Positions 32,476 to 42,293 of a stretch of 64,000 bases of DNA are shown one piece after another. Positions within the stretch are counted from its first letter, which is position 1, and every line of letters begins with the position of its first letter. A program made the translations under genes and the position numbers. Source of the DNA: Pseudoalteromonas sp. T1lg48 (GTDB taxonomy: Bacteria > Pseudomonadota > Gammaproteobacteria > Enterobacterales > Alteromonadaceae); assembly GCF_002964785.1 (NCBI RefSeq), contig NZ_PQCC01000022.1, positions 158,619 through 222,618 on the forward strand. Direction: 5' to 3'. A model generated the notes under the pieces. That model worked only from the letters and a program-made list of their open reading frames with translations. It did not search any database and was not told the origin of the DNA.

Positions 32476-35190
32476 TTGAATATCAGCCGCAATGATAACA
32501 GACTCTATCAAGCGCTAACACTGCCCAATGGTCTTAGGGTGTTGTTAGTTGCCGACAGCGATAGTCAAAAAGCGGCCGCCGCGCTCACGGTAAACGCCGG
32601 GCACTTTGATGATCCCTGGCATCGTCAGGGCCTTGCTCATTTTGTCGAACACCTGCTTTTTCTCGGCACCGAAAAATACCCCGAAGCCGGTGAGTTTCAT
32701 GACTTTATCAGCCGCCATGGCGGCAGCAGCAATGCCTGGACCGGCACCGAACACAGCTGCTATTACTTTGATATCACTAAACAATATTTTCAACCGGCCC
32801 TGGAGCGTTTTAGTCAGCTGTTTATTGCGCCGCTGTTCAATGACGCGGAAATAGACAAAGAACGTAACGCCATCGACGCCGAATTTAAACTGAAAATTAA
32901 GGACGATGGCCGTCGCATCTACCAGGCGCATAAGGAAACGGTGAATCCCAAGCATCCCTTTGCCAAGTTCTCGGTGGGCAGCCTGGATACCCTGAGCGAT
33001 GAACAGGGCCCGATAAAAAAGGAGCTGGAGGCGTTTTTTTCCGCACACTACCAGGCCCAATGGATGACCCTGGTGCTGTGTGGTCCCTACTCGCTGGCAC
33101 AATTACAGCGCTGGGCCGAACATCTATTCACGGAGCTCAACAGCAGCACGTCCAGCAAACCCGAAATTGCCGAGCCTTTGTATCGGGCGCAAGACCTTGG
33201 GCTGGAGCTGCATATAGAGCCCCATAAGCATTTGCAAAAGCTGATCATCAGCTTTGCCATGCCGAGCATAGATGAATTTTATCAGCATAAAACGGTTAGC
33301 TTTCTTGCCCATTTACTCGGCTATGAGGGCGAGGGCTCACTGCATTCTCTGCTTAAAAGCCAGGGCTGGATCAATGCCTTATCCGCCGGCGGCGGCATTA
33401 ACGGCAGCAACTTTAAAGACTTTAATATCAGCCTGGCGCTCACCGATGACGGCATTGAATATTATCAGGATATCGTCGAGATGGTGTTTGCCTATATCGC
33501 CCTTATCCGCGAAAACACCGGGCAACTGCACGCTCTGTATCGTGATAAGCAAACGCTGTTGCAAATCGCCTTCGATAACCAGGAAAAGGCGCGCTTACTG
33601 GATTGGGTCAGTGGCCTGAGCGTGAATATGCACCACTACCCCAGCGAACATTATCTGTATGGCGACTATCTGATGGCCGGTTATGAGCCACAGCAGTTTG
33701 CCCAGGTGCTCGACTGGCTGAGCCCCAAGAATATGCGTTTGGTGTTGATCCACCCGGGCGTTAGCGGCGATAAAACCACACAATGGTACAACACCCCCTA
33801 TTACACCAGGGCCTTGGAACCCCAGTGGCTGGATGCCCTGGCGGCCATAGATACACCGCTGAGCACCATGTCTCTGCCCGAGGTGAACCCTTACTTGCAA
33901 CGCCCCTGCATACTGCATGAACTGGAGTCGCCCGGTGCCACGCCAGAAAAGCTGGCCTCACACCCGGGCTTTAACTTTTGGTTTAAACAAGACGCCACCT
34001 ATCGCGTCGCCAAGGGTCACTTTTATCTGGCCATCGACTCCCAGTTGGCAGTCAAAGATGTGCAGCATATGGCCCTCACTCGCTTGTTTGCCGATCTCTT
34101 TATCGACTGTGTGGCCGAGCAGTTTTATCCCGCCGAGCTGGCAGGCCTCAACTACCACCTGTCTTCACACCAGGGTGGTTTAACCCTGCACACAGCGGGT
34201 CTGTCTTCCAGCCAGCTGGAGCTGGCGCAGGGATTGTTAGACGCCCTCTTTAACGCGGATATTTGCGCCAAACGCTACGCCGAATACAAGAAGCAATTGG
34301 TACGCCACTGGCAATCGAGCAACCAAAACAAACCGGTGAGTGAGATTTTCAGCCGCATCGGCGCCGAGATCATGCCCTGGAATCCCACCCCGGAGGCGCT
34401 GGCGCAGGCACTTAAAAGCACCAGCTACTTGCAGTTTAAGCAGTTCCGCGAAGAGTTTTTTGCCGCCGTGCATATCGAGGCATTTTTACACGGTAACTGG
34501 CGCCCAGCCGACGCCTATGACTTTTTGCGACTGATCCAGTCCCATCTGGAACAAAGAGCCAATATCGAAGCCATCAGCCGTCCGCTTGAGGAAATAACCT
34601 CCATAGTACAGCAGCAGCTTAGCCTGCCCTGTAACGACCATGCCATGGTTATCTACTATCAGGCCACCAGCGGCGATATTGAAGAGAAGGTATTGATGAT
34701 GATGGTCAATCACCTCCTCAATCAGCCCTACTTTAATGCCCTGCGCACCGAGCAGCAGCTTGGCTATTTGGTGGGTGCCGGTTATGCGCCTTTTAATTCC
34801 CGCGCAGGCCTGGCATTTTACGTGCAATCGCCCAATGTCTCGGGTAAGGAGCTATTGGCGCATCATAATCACTTTATTAGCCAGTACTGCCAACAAGTGA
34901 CGCAAATGGATGAGCAAACCTGGCAGCACAGCAAACAAAGCCTGTATCGCCAGATTGCCGAGAAAGACAAAAACCTGCGCCTGCGCTCACAACGCTTTTG
35001 GCTAGCCATCAGCAATCCAGGTGTCGATTTTTCCCTGCAGGCAAATTTACTGAGTACGCTGGAAAACATCGAGTTTGAGCAGGTGCTGCAGTATTTAAAC
35101 GAGTTGTTTGCACCGCAACGACCGCGAATGGAGTGGTTGAGTGATCCGCTCACTGAGCAAGGTCAAAACGAGCAAAGCCAGCCCTTATAA
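32476..35190 (+). CDS. M16 family zinc metalloprotease (insulinase/pitrilysin-like)
   Basis: 904 aa with four M16 half-domains. The inverted zinc motif HxxEH lies at His55-Glu58-His59 (AHFVEHLLFLGT), with the third ligand Glu in ERNAIDAEFKLK. It closely resembles insulin-degrading enzyme/pitrilysin family cores: GGSSNAWTGTEHSCYYFDI and EQQLGYLVGAGYAPFNSRAG near the C-terminal half. No signal peptide is seen, unlike periplasmic pitrilysin, so it may be cytoplasmic. The start is TTG with CAGGAG six bases upstream, and no ATG fits better. Confidence 0.93.
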   Translation: MNISRNDNRLYQALTLPNGLRVLLVADSDSQKAAAALTVNAGHFDDPWHRQGLAHFVEHLLFLGTEKYPEAGEFHDFISRHGGSSNAWTGTEHSCYYFDITKQYFQPALERFSQLFIAPLFNDAEIDKERNAIDAEFKLKIKDDGRRIYQAHKETVNPKHPFAKFSVGSLDTLSDEQGPIKKELEAFFSAHYQAQWMTLVLCGPYSLAQLQRWAEHLFTELNSSTSSKPEIAEPLYRAQDLGLELHIEPHKHLQKLIISFAMPSIDEFYQHKTVSFLAHLLGYEGEGSLHSLLKSQGWINALSAGGGINGSNFKDFNISLALTDDGIEYYQDIVEMVFAYIALIRENTGQLHALYRDKQTLLQIAFDNQEKARLLDWVSGLSVNMHHYPSEHYLYGDYLMAGYEPQQFAQVLDWLSPKNMRLVLIHPGVSGDKTTQWYNTPYYTRALEPQWLDALAAIDTPLSTMSLPEVNPYLQRPCILHELESPGATPEKLASHPGFNFWFKQDATYRVAKGHFYLAIDSQLAVKDVQHMALTRLFADLFIDCVAEQFYPAELAGLNYHLSSHQGGLTLHTAGLSSSQLELAQGLLDALFNADICAKRYAEYKKQLVRHWQSSNQNKPVSEIFSRIGAEIMPWNPTPEALAQALKSTSYLQFKQFREEFFAAVHIEAFLHGNWRPADAYDFLRLIQSHLEQRANIEAISRPLEEITSIVQQQLSLPCNDHAMVIYYQATSGDIEEKVLMMMVNHLLNQPYFNALRTEQQLGYLVGAGYAPFNSRAGLAFYVQSPNVSGKELLAHHNHFISQYCQQVTQMDEQTWQHSKQSLYRQIAEKDKNLRLRSQRFWLAISNPGVDFSLQANLLSTLENIEFEQVLQYLNELFAPQRPRMEWLSDPLTEQGQNEQSQPL

Positions 35191-35334
35191 AATGTTGAGC
35201 TCTGCCTGGGCTCAGGTCCCGACGCGTTGGGCTGTCTGGATATAAAAGACTAATAATGCTTTGATTATAATTGTTTTATTCTTTTGTAAAGGATGCTAGT
35301 TTGAATTAACTAACACGTTTATATAAAGGGATTT

Positions 35335-36537
35335 ATGGTGAGTCTTCTAAAACCGACCAGCGCTTTAATTTTGGCTTTTCTTGTAGCCACAATGGCCTCA
35401 ACCACGACTTTAGCTCAAGAACAGCCAGATAACATCTACAGTCAACACACCGAAATCATACAGTCAAAAGTGCTTGGTGAAGAGCGCGGCATCCTGGTGC
35501 AATTACCTAAAAGCTACCACACCAACCCTGACAAGGTGTACCCGGTAATTTACCGCCTAGATGGTGCCAGTAATGTCCCCCTGCTTACGGCGGTTATAGA
35601 GCGCTTACAGCATGCCCAATCAGCTCCCGAGGTTATTATTGTCGCCATAGAAAATACCAACCGCCTCAGAGATCTTTATCCCACGGTAAACCAAGACCCA
35701 AGGGGGCCGGTCGGACTCGGTGGCGGTGGCGCCAAGTTTTTGGATTTTTTCGAACGTGAATTGATCCCTTTGGTCGATAATAAATACCGTACCCATGACT
35801 TTAGAGTCATTGCCGGCGCTTCCGCAGCCGGAGTCTTTGCCCTTTATGCGCTACAAACCAAGCCCGAACTTTTTCAGGCCCATATCGCCTATAGCCCTGC
35901 GGTGTGGTGGAACCATGGCGCGTCGGCAAAGAGTACCAAGGAGTTCATTGCCAAAGCAAAAACGCTTAATAGCTATGTGTATATGAACATAGGTGAAGAA
36001 GGTGGCGATATGCGCGCTGTGTATGATGACCTGCATCAGTTTATGAGGGCCAATAAACCCAAAAATCTGACCCTGGTCACCAACGCCTTCGATAACGTAG
36101 CGCACGCACTGACATCCAGCGCCGGCATATTCAATGCGTACCATCATTTATTTATGCCCAGGGCCATGCCGGTACAGGCATTCACCGGCGAGCTGGACTC
36201 TATTACCGACTACTACGCTCGCCTTTCACAGCAATACGGCGAACAGATAGCGCCGCCGGAACAGGTAATAAGAGAACTGGGTTACCACTTTGTCTTTGAA
36301 GAAGATGACTTTACAACGGCAATAAAACTATTCAAGTTTAATATCGAATTGCACCCTAAGTCCGCCGATGCATACAACGGACTGGCCTTCGCTTATGAGC
36401 GCAACGGACAATATAAGGACTCACTGCAACAGGTTAATATGGCCTTAGAGCTCTCCAAAGAAGGGGATGCGGGTTATGACTTCTTTATCCAACGCCGCGA
36501 TAGATTGCTTCCCTTGGTGAAGGACACGCAGAGTTAA
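35335..36537 (+). CDS. Exported esterase (IroE/Fes-like alpha/beta hydrolase) with TPR tail
   Basis: 400 aa: signal peptide ending near TTLAQ; esterase-D/Fes-like hydrolase domain (residues about 35-285) with YPVIYRLDGASN, IVAIENTNRLRDLYPT and nucleophile elbow GASAAG (G-x-S-x-x-G rather than the usual GHSFGG); a catalytic His is plausible in NVAHALTSS. Residues about 300-385 hold about two TPR-like helical repeats (NGLAFAYERNGQYKDSLQQV). Such proteins hydrolyse siderophore or small acyl esters, but no iron genes are near. Monocistronic. Confidence 0.82.
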   Translation: MVSLLKPTSALILAFLVATMASTTTLAQEQPDNIYSQHTEIIQSKVLGEERGILVQLPKSYHTNPDKVYPVIYRLDGASNVPLLTAVIERLQHAQSAPEVIIVAIENTNRLRDLYPTVNQDPRGPVGLGGGGAKFLDFFERELIPLVDNKYRTHDFRVIAGASAAGVFALYALQTKPELFQAHIAYSPAVWWNHGASAKSTKEFIAKAKTLNSYVYMNIGEEGGDMRAVYDDLHQFMRANKPKNLTLVTNAFDNVAHALTSSAGIFNAYHHLFMPRAMPVQAFTGELDSITDYYARLSQQYGEQIAPPEQVIRELGYHFVFEEDDFTTAIKLFKFNIELHPKSADAYNGLAFAYERNGQYKDSLQQVNMALELSKEGDAGYDFFIQRRDRLLPLVKDTQS

Positions 36538-36583
36538 CTGGCTTACAAGGCCTTGATAATAAGTAGATATACGAGTAGTTAAA

Positions 36584-36814
36584 TTGAAATTTTTATTTAC
36601 GCTTTTGGTATTTCTTAGCTTGATAGCATGTACAGAACCTATGAAGCCTGGCACCAACCTAAACGGCCAGCCTAGAGCCCTTCTACTAAAAAAATTTGAA
36701 GCTGAAAATATTCAGTACGAGATTGCTAATGATGGAACAATCAGGTGGTCTGAAAAGGATCATAAAAGAGCGCAAGACCTTGTCCTAGAAGTGCTCAACA
36801 AATCCAAAGATTGA
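36584..36814 (+). CDS. Small lipoprotein
   Basis: 76 aa with lipobox LSLIAC (Cys16), then a short soluble domain of mixed charge. The start is probably TTG at 36584, without a strong ribosome site. It is followed after 12 bp by an attC-like inverted repeat. No family recognised. Confidence 0.6.
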   Translation: MKFLFTLLVFLSLIACTEPMKPGTNLNGQPRALLLKKFEAENIQYEIANDGTIRWSEKDHKRAQDLVLEVLNKSKD

Positions 36815-36826
36815 AGTGCAAAATTC

Positions 36827-36929
36827 ATATAACAAACGTATAAAGTAAATGGACCCATAAAACTAGGCTGGCGCTCATTCCCAGCTGATTTTAGCCAAGC
36901 TGAATCTGCCCATCATGCGGATGTTATAT
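36827..36929 (+). repeat. attC-like imperfect hairpin 1
   Basis: ATATAACA (36827-36834) pairs with TGTTATAT (36922-36929). After a 2-base spacer on each side, CGTAT (36837-36841) pairs with ATGCG (36915-36919). Two paired boxes with mismatched spacers at the ends of a roughly 100-bp site, AAC at the left end and GTT at the right, starting just after a stop codon and ending just before the next ribosome site, is the architecture of integron attC sites. TATAACAAACG recalls Vibrio repeats. The RYYYAAC consensus is only partly met. Confidence 0.4.
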
Positions 36930-36950
36930 CTCTAAGGAAGGAGTTACCTC

Positions 36951-37280
36951 ATGGAAGAAGAATCGACGTTTATTACCTTTGCATTGTTTACGCTCTTGGC
37001 TGCCATTAGTCCCATTATTTTGGCCATTATTGCAAGCGTGAAACTACACAGAACCTTTGGCAAGGGAGCCATCTTTTTTCTTAGCATTGGAACCATCCTA
37101 ATAGGGTTGCTGCCGCTCGACACGCTCGCGACGGTTGCACTATCAAGGTTGGATACCGACCTACTTGCTAAAGCTATGCTCTATAAAAGCTATGTTGTCA
37201 TGGCGTTGACTTATCTGGGCTCGGTCTCTATCTCGGTGGGCATTCTAATGCTGTGCCACCAGTATCAAACCAAAGCCTAA
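36951..37280 (+). CDS. Small membrane protein between attC-like sites
   Basis: 109 aa with three hydrophobic segments (about 8-28, 37-57 and 78-100). AAGGAG lies upstream of the ATG, so expression is likely. Not recognised as any family. It occupies exactly the space between two attC-like structures, and its stop codon lies inside the left box of the second. It may therefore be a promoterless gene cassette. Confidence 0.7.
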   Translation: MEEESTFITFALFTLLAAISPIILAIIASVKLHRTFGKGAIFFLSIGTILIGLLPLDTLATVALSRLDTDLLAKAMLYKSYVVMALTYLGSVSISVGILMLCHQYQTKA

Positions 37281-37366
37281 CCACACCAGTTAAAAAAGTA
37301 TTCACTCTCTTCAGCCTTTTTCAGACACGGCAGATTATGCCCCCTGCTCTGCATGCTGGTGTTAGC
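37275..37366 (+). repeat. attC-like imperfect hairpin 2
   Basis: GCCTAAC (37275-37281) fits RYYYAAC fully. CTAAC pairs with GTTAG (37361-37365) and, after a short bulge, ACCAG (37285-37289) pairs with CTGGT (37356-37360). The right box GTTAGCA fits GTTRRRY only in part. A separate inner hairpin GGCA / TGCC is in the middle. By-eye evidence only. Confidence 0.35.
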
Positions 37367-37431
37367 ACAGCCAACAAGGTAAGCTAACTTCAAGGATTGA
37401 ATAATAACCTATTATAAAGAAAGGAAAAATT

Positions 37432-37902
37432 GTGCATCCAAATAGAAATGCAATCGCTTTTGGTGGTCTCGTGGCCACAGTTTTATTCTTTGTGATACTA
37501 ATCATACTGGCCTTATGGGCTTGGCCTAAATACAAAGTATATAAATTAGAAATGAATGGTATTGCCGCATTAAAAGAGGCGGAATGGAGCAAGCAAATCC
37601 TCATTGAAGAGGCCAAGGCAAGAGAGCAAGCGGCACTCATGCAAGCAAAGGCGCGGGTCACGTTAGCCCAAGCCGAAGGTGAAGCCAAGATTGTTCAAGC
37701 AAAAGCCGAAGGCCAAGCAGACATTGAAAGAGCAAAAGCAGCCGCAGAGGCAAACAGAATCATAGGCGAGTCTCTAAAAGGGAATGAAGCTTACCTGCGT
37801 TATGTCTGGATTAAAGGCCTGCAAGAAGGCAATGGCGAGCGCATATACATCCCCACCGAGGCTGGCCTACCCATACTCGAAGCGGGCAAAGCAGGAAAGT
37901 AA
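37432..37902 (+). CDS. Membrane-anchored coiled-coil protein like the tail of SPFH/stomatin proteins
   Basis: 156 aa: one membrane segment (about 12-31), then a long Ala/Glu/Lys helix (about 45-115) with repeats such as AQAEGEAKIVQAKAEGQADI, as found after the SPFH domain of HflK/stomatin-like proteins. The SPFH domain itself is missing. The end has YLRYVWIKGLQEGNGERIYIPT, also common in SPFH tails. GTG start at 37432 with AAGGA seven bases upstream. Either a stand-alone family or a domain-loss variant; function unknown. Confidence 0.7.
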   Translation: MHPNRNAIAFGGLVATVLFFVILIILALWAWPKYKVYKLEMNGIAALKEAEWSKQILIEEAKAREQAALMQAKARVTLAQAEGEAKIVQAKAEGQADIERAKAAAEANRIIGESLKGNEAYLRYVWIKGLQEGNGERIYIPTEAGLPILEAGKAGK

Positions 37903-38019
37903 TCTGCTTTTGGGTGAATTGCTAAAACTAGCTAGCTGTCCAAACAGCGGGATCTTGTCGCGGTGACGACGACACCCAACTGAGAAAACCGTTGCCGATG
38001 AGTTGCAACTCACTTACAC

Positions 38020-38045
38020 AAAAAAGGATGCTCGGCGGCATCCTT
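38020..38045 (-). terminator. Terminator of the 63-aa membrane protein gene
   Basis: Minus strand AAGGATGC / GCATCCTT stem with a 6-base loop and following T-run, 17 bases past the stop. The stretch 37903-38019 before it holds only a 7-bp inverted repeat TTGGGTG (37910-37916) / CACCCAA (37973-37979). Confidence 0.8.
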
Positions 38046-38062
38046 CCCGGCACCAAGAAATA

Positions 38063-38254
38063 TCAGGGACGCCAAATAATCCCACAATGGGCTATGGTGC
38101 GCATCAAAGCGCGGCGGTAATGCACATTAAACAGCGCCAGGGCGAAGGGGCCACATAATCCGCCTAACAGGGCCCAGCGCTTGGCTGGCATGCCTTTGGC
38201 GGTGGCTACTACAAATAACAAACTGGCAAACACGACACTTAATAATAAAATCAT
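38063..38254 (-). CDS. Small two-segment membrane protein
   Basis: 63 aa with two hydrophobic segments separated by KGMPAKRW, ending in a basic, His-containing tail (VHYRRALMRTIAHCGI). A strong purine-rich ribosome site (GAGGGGGG) precedes the ATG, and a good terminator follows, so it is a real gene. No function recognised. Confidence 0.65.
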   Translation of the reverse strand: MILLLSVVFASLLFVVATAKGMPAKRWALLGGLCGPFALALFNVHYRRALMRTIAHCGIIWRP

Positions 38255-38420
38255 AATCCCCCCTCATTCTCGGGCGGCGACTTTACCATAAAGCTGCTGC
38301 TTAATTAACCACCTAGCCCACCCTGCCTCTTTAATTCACAGCTAGGTTATTGGTTATTAAGTAAACTTTTTCAGTTGATTTTATTTCATCTAAAGCCGAC
38401 AGAAAGTACATAACGGGCAT

Positions 38421-38446
38421 AAAAAAGCGCAGCATATTGCTGCGCT
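38421..38446 (-). terminator. Terminator of fadIJ
   Basis: Minus strand AAGCGCAGCA / TGCTGCGCTT around ATA, followed by TTTT, 25 bases past the fadJ stop. Confidence 0.88.
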
Positions 38447-38471
38447 TATCAATGATGTGCTTATGACGGGA

Positions 38472-40787
38472 TTAACTGCGAGCCTGTTCCTTGTCTTGAT
38501 CCGCAGCGTCCTCGGCAACGTCCTTGGCCGGCTCTTCAGAATCAACTGATTCGGACTCGTCGTTGCTTTCAGCATCGGCTTTGTCGCTAGCCTCTGCCTT
38601 GTGCTCAGCTTCAACCTGCTCCTTTGTCTCAACCTCTTCCTCAGCTTCAACCTTGCTTTTAGCCTCGGCAACCGCCTGCTCCTGCGGGTAATAACTTTCG
38701 CCCTGCTCGGCCATGGCCAGTAGGGCCGATGCCGGGCTAAAGCCGTCATTCAACTGCGCATAGGTTGCCAGAATCGAGCACACTTTGCCGGCGCCCAGTT
38801 TATCCATATAGCTAAACGGACCGCCCAGGAAGGGCGGGAAGCCAATGCCGAAGATGGCACCTATGTCGCCGTCGCGGGCATTGCTGACGATACCTTCTTC
38901 CAAACAACGTGCCGCTTCGTTCAGCATCTGCATGACGCAACGCTCGGCAATCTCTTCCTTGTTTAGTTTAGGGCTGAGCGTCACGCCCAGGAATTCGTAA
39001 ACCGACTCGTCCACCTTCTTCTTTTTCTTGCTGTAATCGTAGAAGCCACGGCCCGACTTACGACCTAGGCGCTTGTCGTCGATTAAGCGATTAAACACCG
39101 CTGGTGCCTTAAAGCGCTCACCCAGCTCGGCCTCAAGAATAGGGGCAATCTTAGAGCCGATATCAATTCCTACTTCATCGAGCAGCGCCAGAGGGCCAAC
39201 CGGGAAACCAAACTCCACTAAGGCCTGGTCGATTTTCTCGATAGGTTCACCCGCGAGCAATAGGTTTGCCGCCTCGTTCACATAGGGAGCCAAGATACGG
39301 TTTACAAAGAAACCGGCCTTGTCTTTAACCACGATCGGCGTTTTGCCTTGCTTGCGGGCAAAGCTCACGGTGCGGGCGATGGTTTGCTCACTGGTCTTCT
39401 CGTGGGGAATAATTTCCACCAGCGGCATTTTTTCTACCGGCGAAAAATAGTGTAAGCCAATAACATTTTCAGGACGCTGCGCCTGCGCGGCAATTTGTGC
39501 TATCGGCAACGAACTGGTGTTGCTGGCAAAAATGGTGTGCGCTTGGGCATATTGCTCAACATCGGCAACCATGGCCTGCTTTAGGGAAAGGTCTTCAAAT
39601 ACCGCTTCGATCACCATGTCCACATGCTTAAAGCCGCTGTAATCCGTGGTGCCGGTAATGCGACTCATCTGCTCCTGCAACTCGGCCAGAGACAAGATGC
39701 GACGCTGACGCTTTTTCTCAAGAATTTTATAGCTGTAGTTCATAGCCCCGGCAATGCCTTGTTGCGCCACGTCTTTTACTCGGGTGCGCACACCCGCCTT
39801 GATGGCACTCACATGAGTGATACCCGCACCCATCAGGCCGCCGCCCAACACGGCAACCTTGTCGGTGCTTGGGGCGTCATCGGCGCGCCATTCTTTCTTC
39901 ATCTCTGTAGTGGCAAAGAAAATACCGCGCAGTTTTTTAGAGACATCGCTCATCACCAGCTCGGCAAAACCTTCGGCCTCTGTTTTATAGGCCTTAAGTT
40001 GGTCCAGCTCGACGCTGGCACGCACCGCCTTGATAATCAGCTCAGGCGCCGGGTAATGACCGCCGGTCTTCTTGGCCACATTTTCGGCGGCTTTTTTGAA
40101 GATCAGATTGCGGCCAAAGGGGTTAGACTCCAGCAGCGCCGACATTTTATCGAGCCGAGGTTTCGCCGCTTTCGCTTTACCTTTTTGCGCAAACTGCACC
40201 GCCACATCCAATAGAATCGAGTGCGGCACACAGTCGTTCACCAGGCCGGCTTTTTTCGCCTGCTTGGCGCGCACCTGCTTGCCGGTTAGCATCCATTCCA
40301 GAGCCTTTTGAATGCCCACCAGCTTGGGCAGACGCTGGGTTCCGCCGCCGCCAGGCAAGAGGCCTAACTGCACCTCGGGCAGACCCATTTTGGTGATGTC
40401 GCTGTCGCTACAAACGCGGTAATCACAGGCCAGAGCAAACTCTAAACCGCCACCTAAGGCAGCGCCGTGAATGGCGGCCACCGTGGGATAAGGCAGTTTA
40501 GCCAAGTCAAAAAAGGCGTCGTGACAGGTACTCGACAGGGCCAACGCTTCTTCACGGGTATTGGCCTCGTCCAGCATGTTGATGTCGGCACCGGCAATAA
40601 AGTTATCCGGCTTGGCGCTGATAAATACCAGGCCTTTAACGTTATTTTCGTTGGCTGTGGTGATCACATCCTGCAACTGCTCGGCAAAGCTGGCGCGCAA
40701 GGTGTTCATCTTCTCGCCGGGCACGTCTATGGTGACGATACCCACGCGCTCATCATTGAGCTCGAATGTAAATACTGATTCAGTCAT
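38472..40787 (-). CDS. fadJ: Fatty acid oxidation complex alpha subunit FadJ, with acidic tail
   Basis: Bifunctional enoyl-CoA hydratase / 3-hydroxyacyl-CoA dehydrogenase. The hydratase domain (1-190) has [17 protein letters not shown] and [17 protein letters not shown]. The dehydrogenase NAD site is [13 protein letters not shown] near residue 315, with [21 protein letters not shown] and the C-terminal [10 protein letters not shown]. Residues 703-771 are an unusual extension of Glu, Ala, Lys, Asp and Ser without visible structure; E. coli FadJ (714 aa) lacks it. The start overlaps the fadI stop by one base (TAATG). Probably FadR-controlled through the operator before fadI. Confidence 0.95.
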   Translation of the reverse strand: MTESVFTFELNDERVGIVTIDVPGEKMNTLRASFAEQLQDVITTANENNVKGLVFISAKPDNFIAGADINMLDEANTREEALALSSTCHDAFFDLAKLPYPTVAAIHGAALGGGLEFALACDYRVCSDSDITKMGLPEVQLGLLPGGGGTQRLPKLVGIQKALEWMLTGKQVRAKQAKKAGLVNDCVPHSILLDVAVQFAQKGKAKAAKPRLDKMSALLESNPFGRNLIFKKAAENVAKKTGGHYPAPELIIKAVRASVELDQLKAYKTEAEGFAELVMSDVSKKLRGIFFATTEMKKEWRADDAPSTDKVAVLGGGLMGAGITHVSAIKAGVRTRVKDVAQQGIAGAMNYSYKILEKKRQRRILSLAELQEQMSRITGTTDYSGFKHVDMVIEAVFEDLSLKQAMVADVEQYAQAHTIFASNTSSLPIAQIAAQAQRPENVIGLHYFSPVEKMPLVEIIPHEKTSEQTIARTVSFARKQGKTPIVVKDKAGFFVNRILAPYVNEAANLLLAGEPIEKIDQALVEFGFPVGPLALLDEVGIDIGSKIAPILEAELGERFKAPAVFNRLIDDKRLGRKSGRGFYDYSKKKKKVDESVYEFLGVTLSPKLNKEEIAERCVMQMLNEAARCLEEGIVSNARDGDIGAIFGIGFPPFLGGPFSYMDKLGAGKVCSILATYAQLNDGFSPASALLAMAEQGESYYPQEQAVAEAKSKVEAEEEVETKEQVEAEHKAEASDKADAESNDESESVDSEEPAKDVAEDAADQDKEQARS

Positions 40788-42097
40788 TATGCGCTCTCCA
40801 ATACAAAGGCAGCACCCAGGCCACCGGCGGCACAGGCCGTGGTTAAGGCCAAACCACCACCGCGACGATTGAGTTCATGAATACTTTGGGTGATCAAACG
40901 CGCGCCGGTGGCGGCGAATGGGTGACCATAGGCCAGTGAGCCACCATTGACGTTGAATTTATCCATGTCGATTTCACCAATGGCCTTATCGCGACCAAGC
41001 TGCTCTTTGGCAAATTTATTCGAAGCAAACATCTTCATATTTGCCAGGGTTTGTGCCGCAAAGGCCTCGTGCATTTCAATCAGGTCAAGATCGCCTAACG
41101 TAATACCGGCACGATCAAGCGCCACCGGCGTTGAATGCGCCGGGCCCATCAGCATGTCTTCATGCACACCGATGGCGGTGAAAGCATAGCTGCGAATATA
41201 GCCCAGGATTTCGTAACCCATGGCCTTGGCCTTGCTCTCATTCATCAGCAGTACCGCCGCCGCCCCATCGGTCAATGGCGTCGCATTGGCGGCGGTGACG
41301 CTGCCGTATTGGCGATCGAACACCGGCTTTAATTTAGCGTAACTGGCAAGCTCTGAGTTGGCGCGAATATTGTTATCCTGCTCGATAAACGACTTATAAG
41401 GCGGCACATGAGCGGTCATGACTTCTTGCGCCAGCTTGCCCTCGGCCCAAGCCTGGCTTGCCAAGGTGTGTGAACGGTGCGCCAAAGCATCCTGATCGGC
41501 GCGGCTGATATTATGGGTTTTTGCCATCTGCTCAGCGGTTTGACCCATGGACAAGCCGGTCGAGTATTCGGCCACCGCCGGCGGCACCGGCAGCAAGTCT
41601 TTTAGGCGCAGTTTTGAGAAAATCTTTAAGCGCTGTGACAGGGTGCGGGCTTTATTTAAATCCACCAGACTGCCGGCCAGCTTTTTGCTCACGCCAATAG
41701 GCAAGACAGAGGATGAGTCGGCACCACCGGCGATCCCTACCTGTGTGTGCCCGGCCATAATCGACTCGGCGACGTTGGCGATGGCCTGAAAGCTGGTTGC
41801 GCAGGCACGGGAGACCGAATAGGCATCGATATTTACCGGCATGCCGGTTCCGAGCACAATTTCACGAGCAATATTGGGCGCTTCAGGCATTTGTACCACC
41901 TGACCGAACACCAGTTGGTCGATTTCCTTGCGGTCGAAATCAAGACGCTCTAGCATCTCGTTGACCACCAGCTTGCCTAGGTCTAATGCGGGTACATGAT
42001 GAAAAGCGGTCGCTTGCTTTGCAAAAGGTGTACGCAGGCCACTGACAATGGCAATGCGCTCCCCGTTTCGTGTTGTTAGTTTTGTTTGCTCAGACAT
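40787..42097 (-). CDS. fadI: 3-ketoacyl-CoA thiolase FadI
   Basis: 436-aa thiolase, beta subunit of the FadIJ complex, performing the final thiolytic step of beta-oxidation. The nucleophile Cys99 lies in [11 protein letters not shown]. The catalytic His is in [19 protein letters not shown], and the second Cys in [12 protein letters not shown]. Length matches E. coli FadI. First gene of the operon, with fadJ overlapping by one base. A near-perfect FadR palindrome lies 20 bases upstream of the ATG. Confidence 0.97.
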   Translation of the reverse strand: MSEQTKLTTRNGERIAIVSGLRTPFAKQATAFHHVPALDLGKLVVNEMLERLDFDRKEIDQLVFGQVVQMPEAPNIAREIVLGTGMPVNIDAYSVSRACATSFQAIANVAESIMAGHTQVGIAGGADSSSVLPIGVSKKLAGSLVDLNKARTLSQRLKIFSKLRLKDLLPVPPAVAEYSTGLSMGQTAEQMAKTHNISRADQDALAHRSHTLASQAWAEGKLAQEVMTAHVPPYKSFIEQDNNIRANSELASYAKLKPVFDRQYGSVTAANATPLTDGAAAVLLMNESKAKAMGYEILGYIRSYAFTAIGVHEDMLMGPAHSTPVALDRAGITLGDLDLIEMHEAFAAQTLANMKMFASNKFAKEQLGRDKAIGEIDMDKFNVNGGSLAYGHPFAATGARLITQSIHELNRRGGGLALTTACAAGGLGAAFVLESA

Positions 42098-42116
42098 ATA
42101 AATGCTTCTCCTGCTG

Positions 42117-42131
42117 ACAGGTCTGACCTGT
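42117..42131. promoter_or_regulatory. Predicted FadR operator of fadIJ
   Basis: ACAGGTCTGACCTGT is a perfect palindrome around a central T and contains the FadR core GGTCnGACC. It lies immediately upstream of the fadI start, where binding would block transcription, and fadR is in the same window. Confidence 0.78.
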
Positions 42132-42293
42132 TAATATTTCCCCGATTCTAAAACAACCCTGGGCGCATTGCCAATAGGCATATCAAAATTTACCACCCAG
42201 CTACAACAATAGTTAACAAACTGAAGCAATCAAAATAAAAAACAAGACTTTAAAACTGAACAATTGTAAGTAAAATCGATCGAACTATTTGGC

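Noticed and set aside
37903..38019. A third attC-like site after the SPFH-tail gene
   Set aside because: The TTGGGTG/CACCCAA inverted repeat lacks AAC/GTT boxes in the right order.
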